DNA from: Iris pallida
Lineage: Eukaryota > Streptophyta > Magnoliopsida > Asparagales > Iridaceae
Direction: 5' to 3'
Assembly (NCBI GenBank): GCA_029216955.1
Contig: JANAVB010044017.1
Coordinates: 6,472,002-6,536,001 of the forward strand
Length of the DNA stretch: 64,000 nucleotides
Below, one piece after another: positions 12,683 through 24,511 of this stretch. Position 1 is the first letter of the stretch. Each line of letters starts with the position of its first letter. The position numbers and the translations under genes are program-made. The notes under the pieces are model-generated. The model worked only from the letters and a program-made list of their open reading frames with translations. It was not told where the DNA came from and searched no databases.

Positions 12683-13620
12683 TACTCATGCATAGATTCA
12701 TATGATACACATACCCAATGATACCAATATCAATCCAATATCCAAATCTAACCGTGCATATCATGAGATGCCATTGGCACAATACCGCGTATCCTTTTTG
12801 GACACATACACCCAATCTTGACTCAAAAATGACACAAAAATTCCTTTAAGACATATATCGAACACTTGGTTCACAAGCTTGTGATACGCCTAAGATACCT
12901 ATACCAAACCTTGTCCAAACCTAAACAAAACATATAATCATATCTAAAATGATAATTAGAGGCTAATTAGAGTGGTGTCTAGCTAGTGCAATGTGTTATG
13001 TGAAATGTGACTTGTGTGTGACAAGTGTAGGAGGAGAAAACCCCCCAAATCGACTTTGTGTCCTAGTATATCATGACACAACCTACTCGTATCTATTTAT
13101 GGACACGTATCTAGCCACACACAACATTCACATGCCTATTTAGCCTATCAAAACCTAATGGCAAATTCTTGATGCACTATTTTTGGATTTTCCCTGGCTC
13201 AAAAAGTCCATATAATTTCTACCAAAATGATCATTAGAGCATAGTTCTTCCTCCTATAGGTACCCCTAGTCCATGGGTGGGTTTTCTAATGGTCTAATGC
13301 ATGTATTAGAGTCTAAACATAGAGTAAAATTAGATGTATACTTATTGGGAGATGGATTCCCACTGTAGCACCACTAGTGGACACAAGGGAGAAGTTGGAC
13401 ACAATCCTCAAGCCAAATAGCCTTCTCTTATTGTTCTCCTTGGCTCTCAAGCTTTTAGGCTCCTTTGATGAAGAGTAGAAGAAGGTTGAGGATGATTGGG
13501 AATGATTTTGATGGAGGAATGAGAGGGGGAACACCAAACTAGGGTTTTATGCTCCAAATGAAGAAGTGAAGAGAATGAAACTCCTCTCCCCATGGTCGTC
13601 CATTTTAAGAGCCATAGTAA
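12680..13620 (-). other. U3/R part of element 1 5' LTR; no gene
   Basis: Non-coding LTR sequence. On the minus strand, 13600 down to 13400 reads like a transcript leader: a TTAAAA-containing AT box near 13605, then pyrimidine-rich DNA. Open frames here are short and unsupported. Confidence 0.5.
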
Positions 13621-13941
13621 TGTCAATACAAAATATCCACAGTGCCCCTCTAGGTTGTTATGAAGGTTTGACTAATTTATGGAAGCTTCTAATCTAATTT
13701 AGTGATTAATCTAGTCCCTATTCATGACATGTTATAACTTAAATGGGTCTAATGAGGCTAGCCTAAAATATAGGTTCAAGTGTCACGACAAGTCTAATCG
13801 GGTTCACTAACCAAGGGCCTAATAAATAGTCTAGTCCACTAATAAATGCAACCATCACTATAATTAATTAATTAAATATAAACAACATATTAATAATGTA
13901 AAATTATAAAAATACTCCTATCTAGAAATGTGGTAGTGATA

Positions 13942-13942
13942 A

Positions 13943-13995
<53 letters not shown>

Positions 13996-15933
13996 CCGGA
14001 TATTGTCGTATATACAGCCAGATATTGTCGTAATGTTCTCTCCACCCATGTCTAGAACTAGCAAGTCAAGTCAAGTCAAGTCCAGTATAACAAGTCACAA
14101 GTGCAAGTATCAATCTAATATCCTATCACGTAGTCCATAACCACGAATACTCATGTAAACTCCATATCATGAATCGTATTGGTGTCCTATGGTCTATCAT
14201 GTCAATAAAATATGAATAAAGTATATATAATGCCTAGTGTCGATACTCAATGACTACAAGATATCATCGGCACCCAAATATAATATGGACGCAAAGTATC
14301 GACTATTCCTACATCCTAAATGATAATAAACAAGAAATAAAACAACAATAAAGGAAAGAAACATGAACTATAAAATTGGCATGGTACACTTGTCTGCAAC
14401 TTTCAACTGTGAGTACGATGGTTCGGCTCCAAGGTCCTCGCTACCTCCGTCACGTACGCGTATAATAAATATTCTACTAGTTTTAGTACACTAATAACTT
14501 ACTATATATGGACTTACCATATATAAACCTTAATAATATATTTATATCAAAACTAGTCATATTGACTACTCTACTTAATATAACATATGTAGTATTAAAT
14601 ATACCTATAAAAGTAATATATTATTAACATAAATATACCACTTTAATTCTGGAAAAATATTTATAGATATCTATAACAATAATTAGTATATTTTTATTTA
14701 TAGAAAAATATCTACACAAGCCTTATATTGATTCTACATCAATATGCATAGACTTGTTCCATGATTTGGCTTCCGAAACGACAAATTTTTAATAAATATT
14801 AATTTTTTAAAAATACTATTAATTATGTAAAAGTAGATTTTTCTTATCAAAATATGCACAAAAATTATTTTGGAGATGTCTCATGAAGTTCCGAAGCATA
14901 TGGACACATAGAACTCATGAATTTTGGTATTTCGATATTAGAGCAAAATGTCCAAATTTTTAATAAATAGTAAACGAAACCAAAATACTGTAGAAGTATA
15001 TGCGTTGGAAAGCTTAAAAGGTCTAGTTTCTTACTAAAAATATATGGACGGTTGAAGTGGCCCAAAATTAGATAAAAATTGGCCCACAATAGAACTGGTT
15101 TGTTCTAGATACCTTTTGATAGAAAGGACGTCTCGGGCAAACTGTTTAGAACTATGTAGGTTACCAATTGGACATGAAAATAGACACATAGATATTTCTT
15201 TTAGTTTTGGTTTTACTAAAATATGATGTCAGAAAGTACATGAAATCCTAGATGCAAAATAGTATACATGCTGGAACAAATTCAGACTTGAAATCCGAAC
15301 TTCGGTTGACTTGTAGGGCTATTTTGGTATATTAGAAGGGATTATAAACATATGGAGGGTTGATAAGATTATAGAGCCGTCATGTTAGCTTCACAAAAAA
15401 TATTCGTGGAGCAGCATAAGAGGTCGAGAAGGGAACAAAACTGTCGTTACGCCACAAGGTGCTATTGGCTAAATAGGCTGGAAGGGGATTTGGGGATTGC
15501 TGTTGTATGCTCATAGTTTTGTAGGTTTGGGTAGTAGGTGGTGGCCAAAAATAGAGGAAAATATGTAAGTGATTGAGGGTTTATATGTTATGGTTCATAT
15601 GGCTCTTGTTTGGATTGATTTGGTTGAGGGTTAGGCCTCCAATCTCTAACTATGGCAATGTGGGTATAGTAGGTTTCGATATTTTGATTGGTTAATTGGT
15701 TGAGTCAAAGATACAAGGGTATGTTGCATGTAACTGCTATTAAATACCCAAAAATTAATTAAATTTGTCTTTAATTAATTTTGGCAACCCTATATAGGCT
15801 CCACTAAGTTGGATTGACTAGTTTATGGTCCAAACAATTATCAATTTGATTTGAACCCCGAAAAAGCTATAAGTGATCCCCATGTGCCATTTGAAAATAA
15901 GTAGTACATGGAAACCCAATTGCGTGGCACACC
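13942..15933 (-). repeat. LTR 'A', distal part (cut by element 1 and SIRE)
   Basis: Non-coding, AT-rich, with layout features shared by the other minus-strand LTRs here ('ggtacacttgtctgcaac' at about 14385; compare 'ggtgtacttgcctgtgtccagcaac' at 56668). Flanked left by the start of the element 1 LTR and right by the SIRE TSD (ATTGG, 15934-15938). Joins 35865-36240 when the SIRE insertion is removed. Contains a (TA)n tract at 13945-13993 and a run of GTCAA units near 14055. Nothing coding was recognised. Confidence 0.5.
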
Positions 15934-15938
15934 ATTGG

Positions 15939-16996
15939 TGTTAACCCATTGGTCATGGTCAAACATGATTTTAATAATTGATTAAACTCTGTCTCGATAT
16001 CAATGCAAGTCAATTCAGATATTTACCTACGACATTTTGGACACTACTCAACGATGGATATCTACTATGTTCAAGACCAAAGCTATTTTCCATTCAGAAT
16101 GTATTTCCTTCAAAGCAATATAATTTTTTATTTTATTGAGTTTAGGAATACATTGTACACCAAGTCGTACTGGCAAATAGGCTGTCCGGAATTGTTTTTC
16201 AAAATCACCCTATCCTTTTAAAAATGACCTATATTTTTGAAAAACATCCTTTTTACAAAAAGCTTCTGAAGGACTTTTCAAAAAGCCAAAATAATTTTTC
16301 TCAAAATCAACTGGCAGAACCCTAGCAGAACTCGGCCATAGTTCGGCCAAGTTGAACGTTATGTGAACGTTTGATTTTGAACTTGGTCTCCCTTCAGTTG
16401 CGGTTTGTTACAAAGAGTTATGTCCGAATTCTGTTAGAGTTCTGTCTTTAGAAAAACTATAAATAGAGAATGACTTCGATCATTTCAAATCACCAATTCA
16501 CTTTCAATCTCTTCTCTTCTAAAGCTTACATTTCTTTCAAAGAGTTCTAAAGGCTTCCATTTTCAAATTCCAAGCCAGTTACAATCCTCTAGTCGATTTG
16601 CCAGTGCGGTGCGGTCTAGAATTTTCAGAGCGATTGTAATCAGAGGCTTGATTGAAGAAACAACTCTTTATAATTGAAGTTGGTCGAGTTCTTCGTATCA
16701 AAGCTCGCGTCTGTAGAAGTTGCAAGGACTTCGTAAGAAAACTTGCAGGATTTTTCAATAGAGAATTCAACTGGAAGCTAGAGTTCTTCCGACTGGACTA
16801 GTCCTCACAAAAGGAAAACCAGTATAAATCTCGGTGTTTGCGTTTGCCTTCTAATCACTCTTTTATTTCTGTTATTTACTTTATGATTATTATTATATCT
16901 GTGATCAAACTGCTAATGAGTTTTTAATTAGCAATATTCCGCTGCCTACTCTATTCACCCCTCTAGAGTATTCTGCTTTACGATTTTGTTCCTACA
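15939..16996 (+). repeat. SIRE 5' LTR
   Basis: Starts TGTTAACCC, ends GTTCCTACA, 1058 bp. Matches the split 3' LTR along its length. Preceded by TSD ATTGG. Confidence 0.9.
16458..16465 (+). promoter_or_regulatory. TATA box in SIRE 5' LTR
   Basis: TATAAATA about 520 bases into the LTR. The matching site in the 3' LTR (about 25043) is mutated to TGTAAATA. Expected to start the genomic transcript about 30 bases downstream. Confidence 0.6.
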
Positions 16997-17075
16997 ATTG
17001 GTATTAGAACAGACTCTCCATCTAGAGGTATTATATTCTGATCCCAATTGTTTCTACAATTGGTATCAGAGCGGG
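16997..17075 (+). promoter_or_regulatory. Duplicated initiator-Met primer binding site
   Basis: Directly after the LTR end comes ATTGGTATTAGAAC (16997-17010), an imperfect initiator-tRNA-Met site. About 64 bases later 'tttctaca' plus ATTGGTATCAGAGC repeats the LTR-end/PBS junction with a perfect site. The 3' LTR ends at the first junction, so the second copy is internal. Confidence 0.75.
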
Positions 17076-17150
17076 TTATATAGGTAAAGCAAGGTAAAGT
17101 TGTAGTTATATTCAATTGTTATATAGATCACAGTATTACACATAGTAACT

Positions 17151-18994
17151 GTGAAATTCACAAGTGAAGGCCAAGCCACAAACATACCTCTACTATTTGA
17201 CGGCAGAAACTACACATATTGGAAAACACGTATGAGTTTCTTTCTGAAATCTCTTGATTTTGACTTATGGTCTGTAGTTATTGATGGCTATAGAAAGCCC
17301 CCTCGTATTAATGTTGATGGTGTTTTAGTTAAAAAATCCCATGACAAATATACAGAGGATGAAAAAAAGGCCAGTCTTGACGTACGTGCTATTAACGCTC
17401 TATTTTGTGCTTTAGACAGAACTGAATTCAACAGGGTGTCTACCTGCACAACATCAAATGAGGTGTAGAAACTTCTCGAAGTAACCCACGAAGGAACAAC
17501 ACAAGTCAAGGAGTCAAAGATCAGCAGACTTACTCAGGCGTACGAGGCGTTCAAAATAAAGCCAAGTGAATCAGTCACTCAGATATTTATAAGATTCTTG
17601 GATATTGTAAATCCTCTGTCTTCACTAGACAAGGATTACAGTAACCATGAGAAAATTTGCAAACTTCTATGAGCCCTTACAAAGAACTGGATTCCAAAGG
17701 CTACAACAATCATTGAAGGGAACGACCCCTCAACATTGTCTCTGAAAACCATCATGGGTAAGCTACTCACTCACGAGTTAGAACTTTAAAACTTTGAAGA
17801 TGCTACGCCAAAGAAAAAGTCAGAGAAGTTGATCGCTCTCAAGCCTCAACATAGAAGAACCATCGAAGATGATTCTGACGATAACGACTCCGACTCTGAA
17901 GATCAAGCTCTTCTGGTAAGAAAATTCAAGAAGTTCATGAGATTTAACAGGAGAATAAAAGACAGCAAAGACAACAACAACAACAATGAGGAAGATCCTA
18001 TTTGCTACGGATGCAAGAAGAAAGGACACATGAAGAAAAATTGTCCCACAACATCATCATCAAAGAAAAGCAGCAAATATGACAAAGGCTACCTGAAGAA
18101 ATCTGCATCAAGAAAGTACGCCAACACAAGCATATGGCATGAAAGTGAATCTAACAACTAAGAAGATGAACAATCAGATGACGCTGTAAATATATGCTTG
18201 ATGGCTTACGATCAGGTAATCACTAATCCTCTATTTGATCCTGATAATGATTTCACCTTTGAGCAACTAGGAGAGGCTTTCAGTGACCTGCTAAATGATT
18301 ACAGAAAACTGCATAGTAAATACGAAACCTCTAAGAAGGTACTCAAAAGTACAAAGGTGAAATAGGAAGACTTATCGACCAATCAGATCATGTTAGAAAT
18401 AATGACTCTTTAAATGAGTTTAGTGAGCTTTCTTCTATTAAATTGTTGTTACACGAGACTGTTAAGCTATCAGAAGAAAAAGACCAAACTATCATCCAGT
18501 TAAAGGAAGACCTATCTAAGGAGAGAAAGAGTCTCCAGTGTGTACAGGTCAGATTAGAATCACTCACATCTGACTATACTAGATTATATGACACTTCCAA
18601 AAATTTGGAAATTAGTTTAGGAAAACGGCCTGAAGTTGCTATTTTCTATTCTAACACGTGTCAATTACCGAATCATCGGAACATGCCCAACACTGTCAGA
18701 CCAAACCATACTAAAACTATGTCTAAGAAGACAAATAGGCATGCATTCTTCTATACTAGAAAACCAAAACCTACCAATCATGCACCTCACACTACTTTCA
18801 ATGCTCAATATGTTAAATGTCATTATTGTGGCCTCATTGGTCATATATCTTCTGCATGTAGAATCAGAAAGTTAGTAGATTTAAATATTTATTCATGGAT
18901 GCCAAAAACTAACCAGTCAGGACCCTACAAGAAATGGGTACCAAGAGTTTTATCTGTAAATTATTTTGTAGGTAGGATGCCCTTCACATGCTAG
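17151..18994 (+). pseudogene. SIRE gag
   Basis: The frame begins near 17151 (GTG where ATG is expected) with the copia gag N-terminal segment (LLFDGRNYTYWKTRMSFFL). In-frame stops occur at about 17466 (TAG), 17671 (TGA) and 17787 (TAA). A first zinc knuckle, CYGCKKKGHMKKNC, lies at about 18003-18045. A further stop precedes a coiled-coil-like, Glu/Lys-rich stretch (about 18443-18600) and a second knuckle, CHYCGLIGHISSAC (about 18820-18860). Two spaced knuckles are typical of SIRE-type Gag. The protein would assemble virus-like particles and package the RNA. Confidence 0.8.
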
Positions 18995-18997
18995 GAG

Positions 18998-21900
18998 AAA
19001 ATGGATCCTCGACAGTGGTTGCTCACGGCACATGACCGGTGACGCTTCACTATTCGTAACACTGTCGAAGAAGAATAAAGAAGGATATGTCTCCTTCGGT
19101 AATAATCTAAGAGGGTACATAATCGGTATCGGTGACATTGGTAAGGCTCCATATCCAGTGATTAAAGATATATGTCTAGTTACTGAGTTAAAACATAATC
19201 TGCTCAGCATAAGCCATTTAGCTGATCACGATTATGGTATTAACTTCGTCAAAGATAAATTTACTATAGTTGATAGTTCAACTGGTAGTACTATATTTGA
19301 AGGTATTAGGGAAGACAACACATATATTTTCTATTTGTTGGAAGATGCTAAAAAAAAGGTAGATGTTTGATGGCCAAAAGCATTAAGAGTCAACTATGGC
19401 ATATGAGACTCGGTCATGCAAACATGGATACAATTATAAGACTATCTACAAAGAAGTTGGTACACGGCTTATCGGACATTTCTTTCAAGAAGGATACGGT
19501 ATGTAGTGAATGTGAAAAGAACAAAGCTACCAAATCCGCATTCAAATCCAAGAACGCTGTAAGTACCACTAGACCTTTACAAGTGTTGCATATGGACTTA
19601 TTTGGACCCAGTTGAATTGTTAGTCTAGATGGTAAGTTATATGCATTTGTCATTATAGATGATTTCTCTAGATATACATGGATTTATTTTATTGCACGCA
19701 AGAATGATGCATTATCAGAATTTGTTACCTTTTACAAGAAAGTACAGAATGAAAAAGGATTCATGATTATGCACATTCGTAGTGATCATGGCGACGAATT
19801 TGAGAATGAAGAATTCAAGCAATTTTGTGACACACACGGTTATTTGCATGAATTCTCTTGCCCTAGGACTCCGCAACAAAATGGAGTTGTGGAACGTAAG
19901 AACAGAACTCTATCTGAAATGGCTAAAGTAATGTTAAACCAGTTTAGTCTACTTAGATACTTTTGGACTGAAGCTGTAAGTACAGCATGCTACATTCTCA
20001 ATAGGGTTCTAATTCGACCTATATCGAAGAAGACTCCTTATGAACTATGGTTTGATAGAACACCAAATGTTTCATATTTCAAGATTTTTGGTTGTAAATG
20101 TTTTATTCTTAATACTAAAGACAATTTGAGTAAATTTGATGAAAAGGCCGATGAAGGTATATTTTTAGTTTATGTAGCAAAGAGCAAAGGATACAGAGTC
20201 TTCAACAAAAGAACTATGATCATCGAAGAATCAATCAATGTCAAGTTTGATGAGCTAAATCAACATTTAGACGATGATGACAATGAAGACATAATCACAC
20301 CAAGTACAGCTACTGCAAAACCTTTACACAAAGATACAGAACCATCACGTCAAGCATCAGATGAACCTCCAAACAAAGAAGCCGGAACTAGCAATCCTGA
20401 GACTACACCAAAAGAGAAGAGATTCTTGGCTAATCATCCAAAGGACTTGGTAATTAGTGAGATTACCAAGGGTGTAAGTATTCGTTCCTCTAATAAAGAT
20501 ATTACTTCTTGTGTTGCTTTTGTTTTACAGTTTGAACCCAAAAATATTGAAGAAGCATGTAGTAATAATTTTTGGATAGATGCTATACAAGAGGAATTAA
20601 ACCAATTCAAACGGAATCAAGTTTGGGAACTTGTTCCCAAGCCCATTGATCATCCGGTCATTGGCACCGATGGGTATTCCGAAATAAACTGAACGAGAAT
20701 GGTTTAGTGACTCGTAATAAGGCTCGACTCGTAGCTCAAGAATACAATCAAGAAGAAGGTATCGATCGTCTAAGCTCTTTTCTAATTTTTAAACATCGCA
20801 TGTTATGTGCATTTGCATGTTTTCATAATTTTAAATTATTTCAAATGGATGTCAAAAGAGCATTTTTAAATGGTTTTATAAAAAAAAGTTTATGTAGCTC
20901 AACCTCCTGGTTTTACTGATTTTAAATTTCCTGAATATGTTTTCAAGTTGAAGAAAGCCTTATACGGTTTGAAACAAGCCTCTCGTGCTTGGTACGATCG
21001 TCTAAGCTCTTTTCTACATGATAACGGGTTTTTCAAAGGGAAAGGTTGACACTACTTTGTTTATAAAATCTTTGAATAATAATATTCTTTTGATTCAAGT
21101 CTATGTAGATGATATTATTTTTGGATCTACTGATGAATCTCTTTGTCAAGAATTTTTAAAGTGTATGCAGAATGAGTTTGAGATGAGCATGATGGGAGAG
21201 CTGAAATTCTTTCTCGGACTGCAAATCAAACAAACCAACAATGGGACATTCATAAATCAAGCAAAGTACATAAAGGATCTATTAAAGAAGTTCGACATGG
21301 AAGCAGTCAAGCCACTTAGCACTCCAATGGCGACTTCAACCAAGCTTGATATTGATGAACAAGGCAAACCTGTCGACATACGTAAGTATCGAGGTATGAT
21401 CGATAGCTTACTGTATTTAACTGCTAGTCGACCAGACATTATGTTTAGTGTTTGCTTATGTGCACGCTTTCAAGCTAATCCTACGGAATCACATCTGTGC
21501 GCAGTTAAGCGTATCTTTCGATACCTTAAAGGTACTTCTTCTGTCGGCTTATGGTATCCCAAAACCACGTCATTTGACCTAACCGGTTATTCTGATGCTG
21601 ATTTTACCGGATTCAAAATAGATAAAAAAAGCACTAGCGGCACATGTCATTTCATAGAAAAAGCTCTAGTCGCTTGGTTTAGTAAGAAGTAAAATTCTGT
21701 TGCATTATCAACAACCGAGGCTGAGTATATCACCGCAGGACGTTGTTGTGCACAAATTTTATGGATGAAACAAACTTCAGAAGACTATGGATTGCATTTT
21801 ACACATATACCCATTTTCTGTGACAATACTAGTTCTATTAATTTGACTAAGAATCCAGTATGTCACTCTTATACTAAACATATCGAGATTAGACATCACT

Positions 21901-22019
21901 TTCTTAGAGATCATCAACAAAATGGAGATATAGACCTTGTATATATAGACACACAGAATCAATTAGCTGATATACTCACAATATCTCTAAAGGAAGATCG
22001 TTTCAATTATTTACGTTGA
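18998..22019 (+). pseudogene. SIRE pol: protease, integrase, RT, RNase H
   Basis: Protease active site WILDSGCSRHMTGD at about 19003-19045. GAG-pre-integrase HHCC-like segment (LWHMRLGHAN...CSECEKNK) at 19385-19530. Integrase core from about 19650 with SDHGDEF and PQQNGVVER. RT with YVDDIIFGST at about 21100-21130, and RNase H ending in NQLADILT at about 21990. Breaks: stop at 19369, TGA after GPS at about 19614, stop at 20690, frameshift near 20890, frame change near 21020, TAA at 21690. The first RT motif is damaged by a 22-base patch copied from 230 bases downstream (20763-20784 equals 20995-21016). Inactive. Confidence 0.85.
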
Positions 22020-22330
22020 GAATTAAGAATTTTAGATGTCAATAATATTAATTAATTTTATTTTATTAATTATTTATTCGATACTCAATAATTGTTTTCG
22101 AGACAAGCCTAAAAAGAGTCTGTCTGTCACCACGACTACGGTCGAAGCGAAGCGGTATTTAAGAGTTCCCGGTTAGCTGGGACAGTACTCTTACAGTTAA
22201 TCTGAGACAGATGCTGAATAAAGAATATTAATTTCTAAAATAATATTAATTATATTATTTTAAGATTTAAAATTACTAAACTCTGAATTAAATATTTAAA
22301 ACGAATTAATAAAAAAAGATGTGGCCTCAT

Positions 22331-22396
<66 letters not shown>

Positions 22397-22713
22397 CCAG
22401 GCAACCCTTGACGAATTCGGCCCGAGTTCGGTTTGAATTCGGCCAGAGTTCGGTTGGGTATATATATATACCAGTCAGAACCCGAGGCCCCTTCTTCTTC
22501 ATTCTTTCGAACATCATCAAAATAGCAGCAGCCGTGCCCCCTAAACCCTTGTTCGTCTCCACCTTCCTTCTTCCAATCCACGTGGAGATCTTCGTCCAAA
22601 CTTTGGATTCGTGCGGAGAATTTCGTCCTCTACAACATATACAATTCTCGGAAGGTATAATTCCTTCTCTCCTCCACTTTCCAATTGTTAGGGTTTTTAG
22701 ATTTTGGGATAGA
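22020..22713 (+). other. Spacer between SIRE pol and ORF3, with (TA)n
   Basis: AT-rich 3' end of pol region, a (TA)n tract (22335-22395), then two copies of a GAATTCGGCC..GAGTTCGG motif (22412-22455) also found in the LTR. A leader-like, pyrimidine-rich stretch precedes ORF3. A possible short GT...AG intron (about 22654-22690) lies in it. Separate expression of ORF3 from here is a guess. Confidence 0.5.
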
Positions 22714-23994
22714 ATGCCTAAGGAATTCAATCCTTTCAAGAGAAAGAAGACCAGTGCCAGTGAAGAGGCATCGTCTTCGGATTCGCATACGGATTCCCTC
22801 TTTTCTCCGATCCAATCGGATGACGGTGCATCGGACGAGTTTTACTTCAAAACTCCCGACCAAGCCCTATTGTGGTATGCCAATTTCATTATGTGTACTA
22901 TTTGTACCGGATCTCCGATCAAATGGACTGTCTTTCCCGACCACCATCCTTACTTTGAGGCATTAGGGTTACAACAGTTTGTTTCTTTACAATTCCCTAT
23001 AGGTACTAATGCCATTAGATTATTTTACTATAATTTTGTGTTAGATACTTTTATCGCAAGAATACGTGTCGGAGGGATAGATATCGAGTTTACTGATGAA
23101 ACGTTAGCAGAAATTCTTGGTATTCCAAACGAAGGTGCCCTGCTCGATGGCATCACTGATTTCGATTTCTCCGATGGTACGACTCTCGTTAGTTTCAAGA
23201 ATGAGCTTTGTGCGCCCGTACGTGCTCGTCCTGGAAAGTTCAAGGCCAATAACTTGAACTTGTTTAACTACGAATTACATTGCATCATCTATTCCATTTT
23301 ACTTCCAAAATCGACTTCCAAAGGTGATGTCACTGCACTTGAGCTTTCTGCTCTATATCACATTCTTAAGGGGATTCCTTTCTCTACTCCTAAGACTATC
23401 ATTCAGATGATGGGTAGATGTCGCAAAAGAGACCGCAACCTCTCTTATGAGATGATCATCCCATGCATCTTTCAACGATTCGATATTGACTTATCCACTT
23501 GTGCTCTGGACCCTAAGCCCAAGTTCCTCAGTCTCTCTCGTCGCAGTATTGCCACTGTTCCTCCACCTACTGTACCTGGTCCTTCTGCACCTACTCCCAC
23601 AATACCTGGTCCTCCTCAGTCTTACCCTATGACCTTTGAGGGTATTCATCAGCATCTTTCAGATCTACAATTATTTTATGTTGACACTTCCAGGGAACAT
23701 GAGTTCCATAACGTAACTCGGTTCCAGGCTATTGCCAACTCCTTCGCCGATCTGAGATTTGCACAGACGGGTCACTCTGCTAGCTCTCTACCTCGAGACC
23801 CTTCTGTTTTTGGCTACCGCATTGATGATGTGGCGGTCCACTCTCTGTTCCATCCAGAGAATTCTTACGATTGGTATCATACTTCTGGTGCCACTCCTCA
23901 TACTTCTGGAGCTGGTACTTCTGGAGCTGGTCCATCTGGACATGCTGGCGCTGCAGCCGATGATGATGATGATGATGAGGATGATGATTCTTGA
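22714..23994 (+). CDS. SIRE ORF3 (env-position protein, plant transposon-protein like)
   Basis: Open frame of 426 codons between pol and the 3' LTR, in the position where SIRE/Maximus elements carry an extra (env-like) ORF. The chosen start, ATG 22714, begins MPKEFNPFKRKKTSASEEAS; the frame is also open upstream, but there it codes the (TA)n shadow. A basic, Ser-rich N-terminus is followed by a globular region (about residues 45-265) resembling the 'putative plant transposon protein' family (YEL and ALYHILKGIPFS segments), then a Pro-rich linker, and finally a Gly/Ser-rich stretch with an Asp/Glu-rich tail. I see no clear signal peptide or transmembrane helix, so an envelope role is not supported. 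It is the only long frame in the window without a break. Function unknown. Confidence 0.7.
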   Translation: MPKEFNPFKRKKTSASEEASSSDSHTDSLFSPIQSDDGASDEFYFKTPDQALLWYANFIMCTICTGSPIKWTVFPDHHPYFEALGLQQFVSLQFPIGTNAIRLFYYNFVLDTFIARIRVGGIDIEFTDETLAEILGIPNEGALLDGITDFDFSDGTTLVSFKNELCAPVRARPGKFKANNLNLFNYELHCIIYSILLPKSTSKGDVTALELSALYHILKGIPFSTPKTIIQMMGRCRKRDRNLSYEMIIPCIFQRFDIDLSTCALDPKPKFLSLSRRSIATVPPPTVPGPSAPTPTIPGPPQSYPMTFEGIHQHLSDLQLFYVDTSREHEFHNVTRFQAIANSFADLRFAQTGHSASSLPRDPSVFGYRIDDVAVHSLFHPENSYDWYHTSGATPHTSGAGTSGAGPSGHAGAAADDDDDDEDDDS

Positions 23995-24511
23995 GATGTT
24001 ACATATTGAGACTGATATTTTGTCTTATGTTTACTTGGAAATGCTCCGACATTCCAAGATATTATCAGTACTCTTATTTTCGTTATGCTATCTGACTTAC
24101 ATAGACAGTTGTTTTTATGCCTCAGTTTGGCTTAGTTTATTATTCAACACTTTATTTGTTTCAACTTTCTTCTAGCATTATCTTTCTTTATTCTTCATAT
24201 TAACTGCCTGTGACAAATACCATGCCTGTGTTGTTTTATATCTGTCTATTTTATTTACTATTTATACCATGCCTGTGATGAATGTTCTTATATAATTTTA
24301 TTTGTGTTTCTTCACTATTTGTTACTTATGCATTTATTGCGGGAGAGCTTTCTCTTTTGTAATTATTTTACTAAGTGACAACGGGGGAGAAATAAGATCT
24401 AACATCTTTCATGCATACAGGTTATGAACAATTTTTTTGATACATTTTTAAATTGATCCAAACTAAGATGTTATATCGGCAAGGTTTGTCAATTATCAAA
24501 ATGGGGGAGAT
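23995..24511 (+). promoter_or_regulatory. SIRE 3' UTR with two polypurine tracts
   Basis: An AT-rich 3' UTR contains two PPT-like runs: ACAACGGGGGAGAAATAAG (about 24379) and AAAATGGGGGAGATT (24498-24511). Only the second abuts the 3' LTR. Confidence 0.7.
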
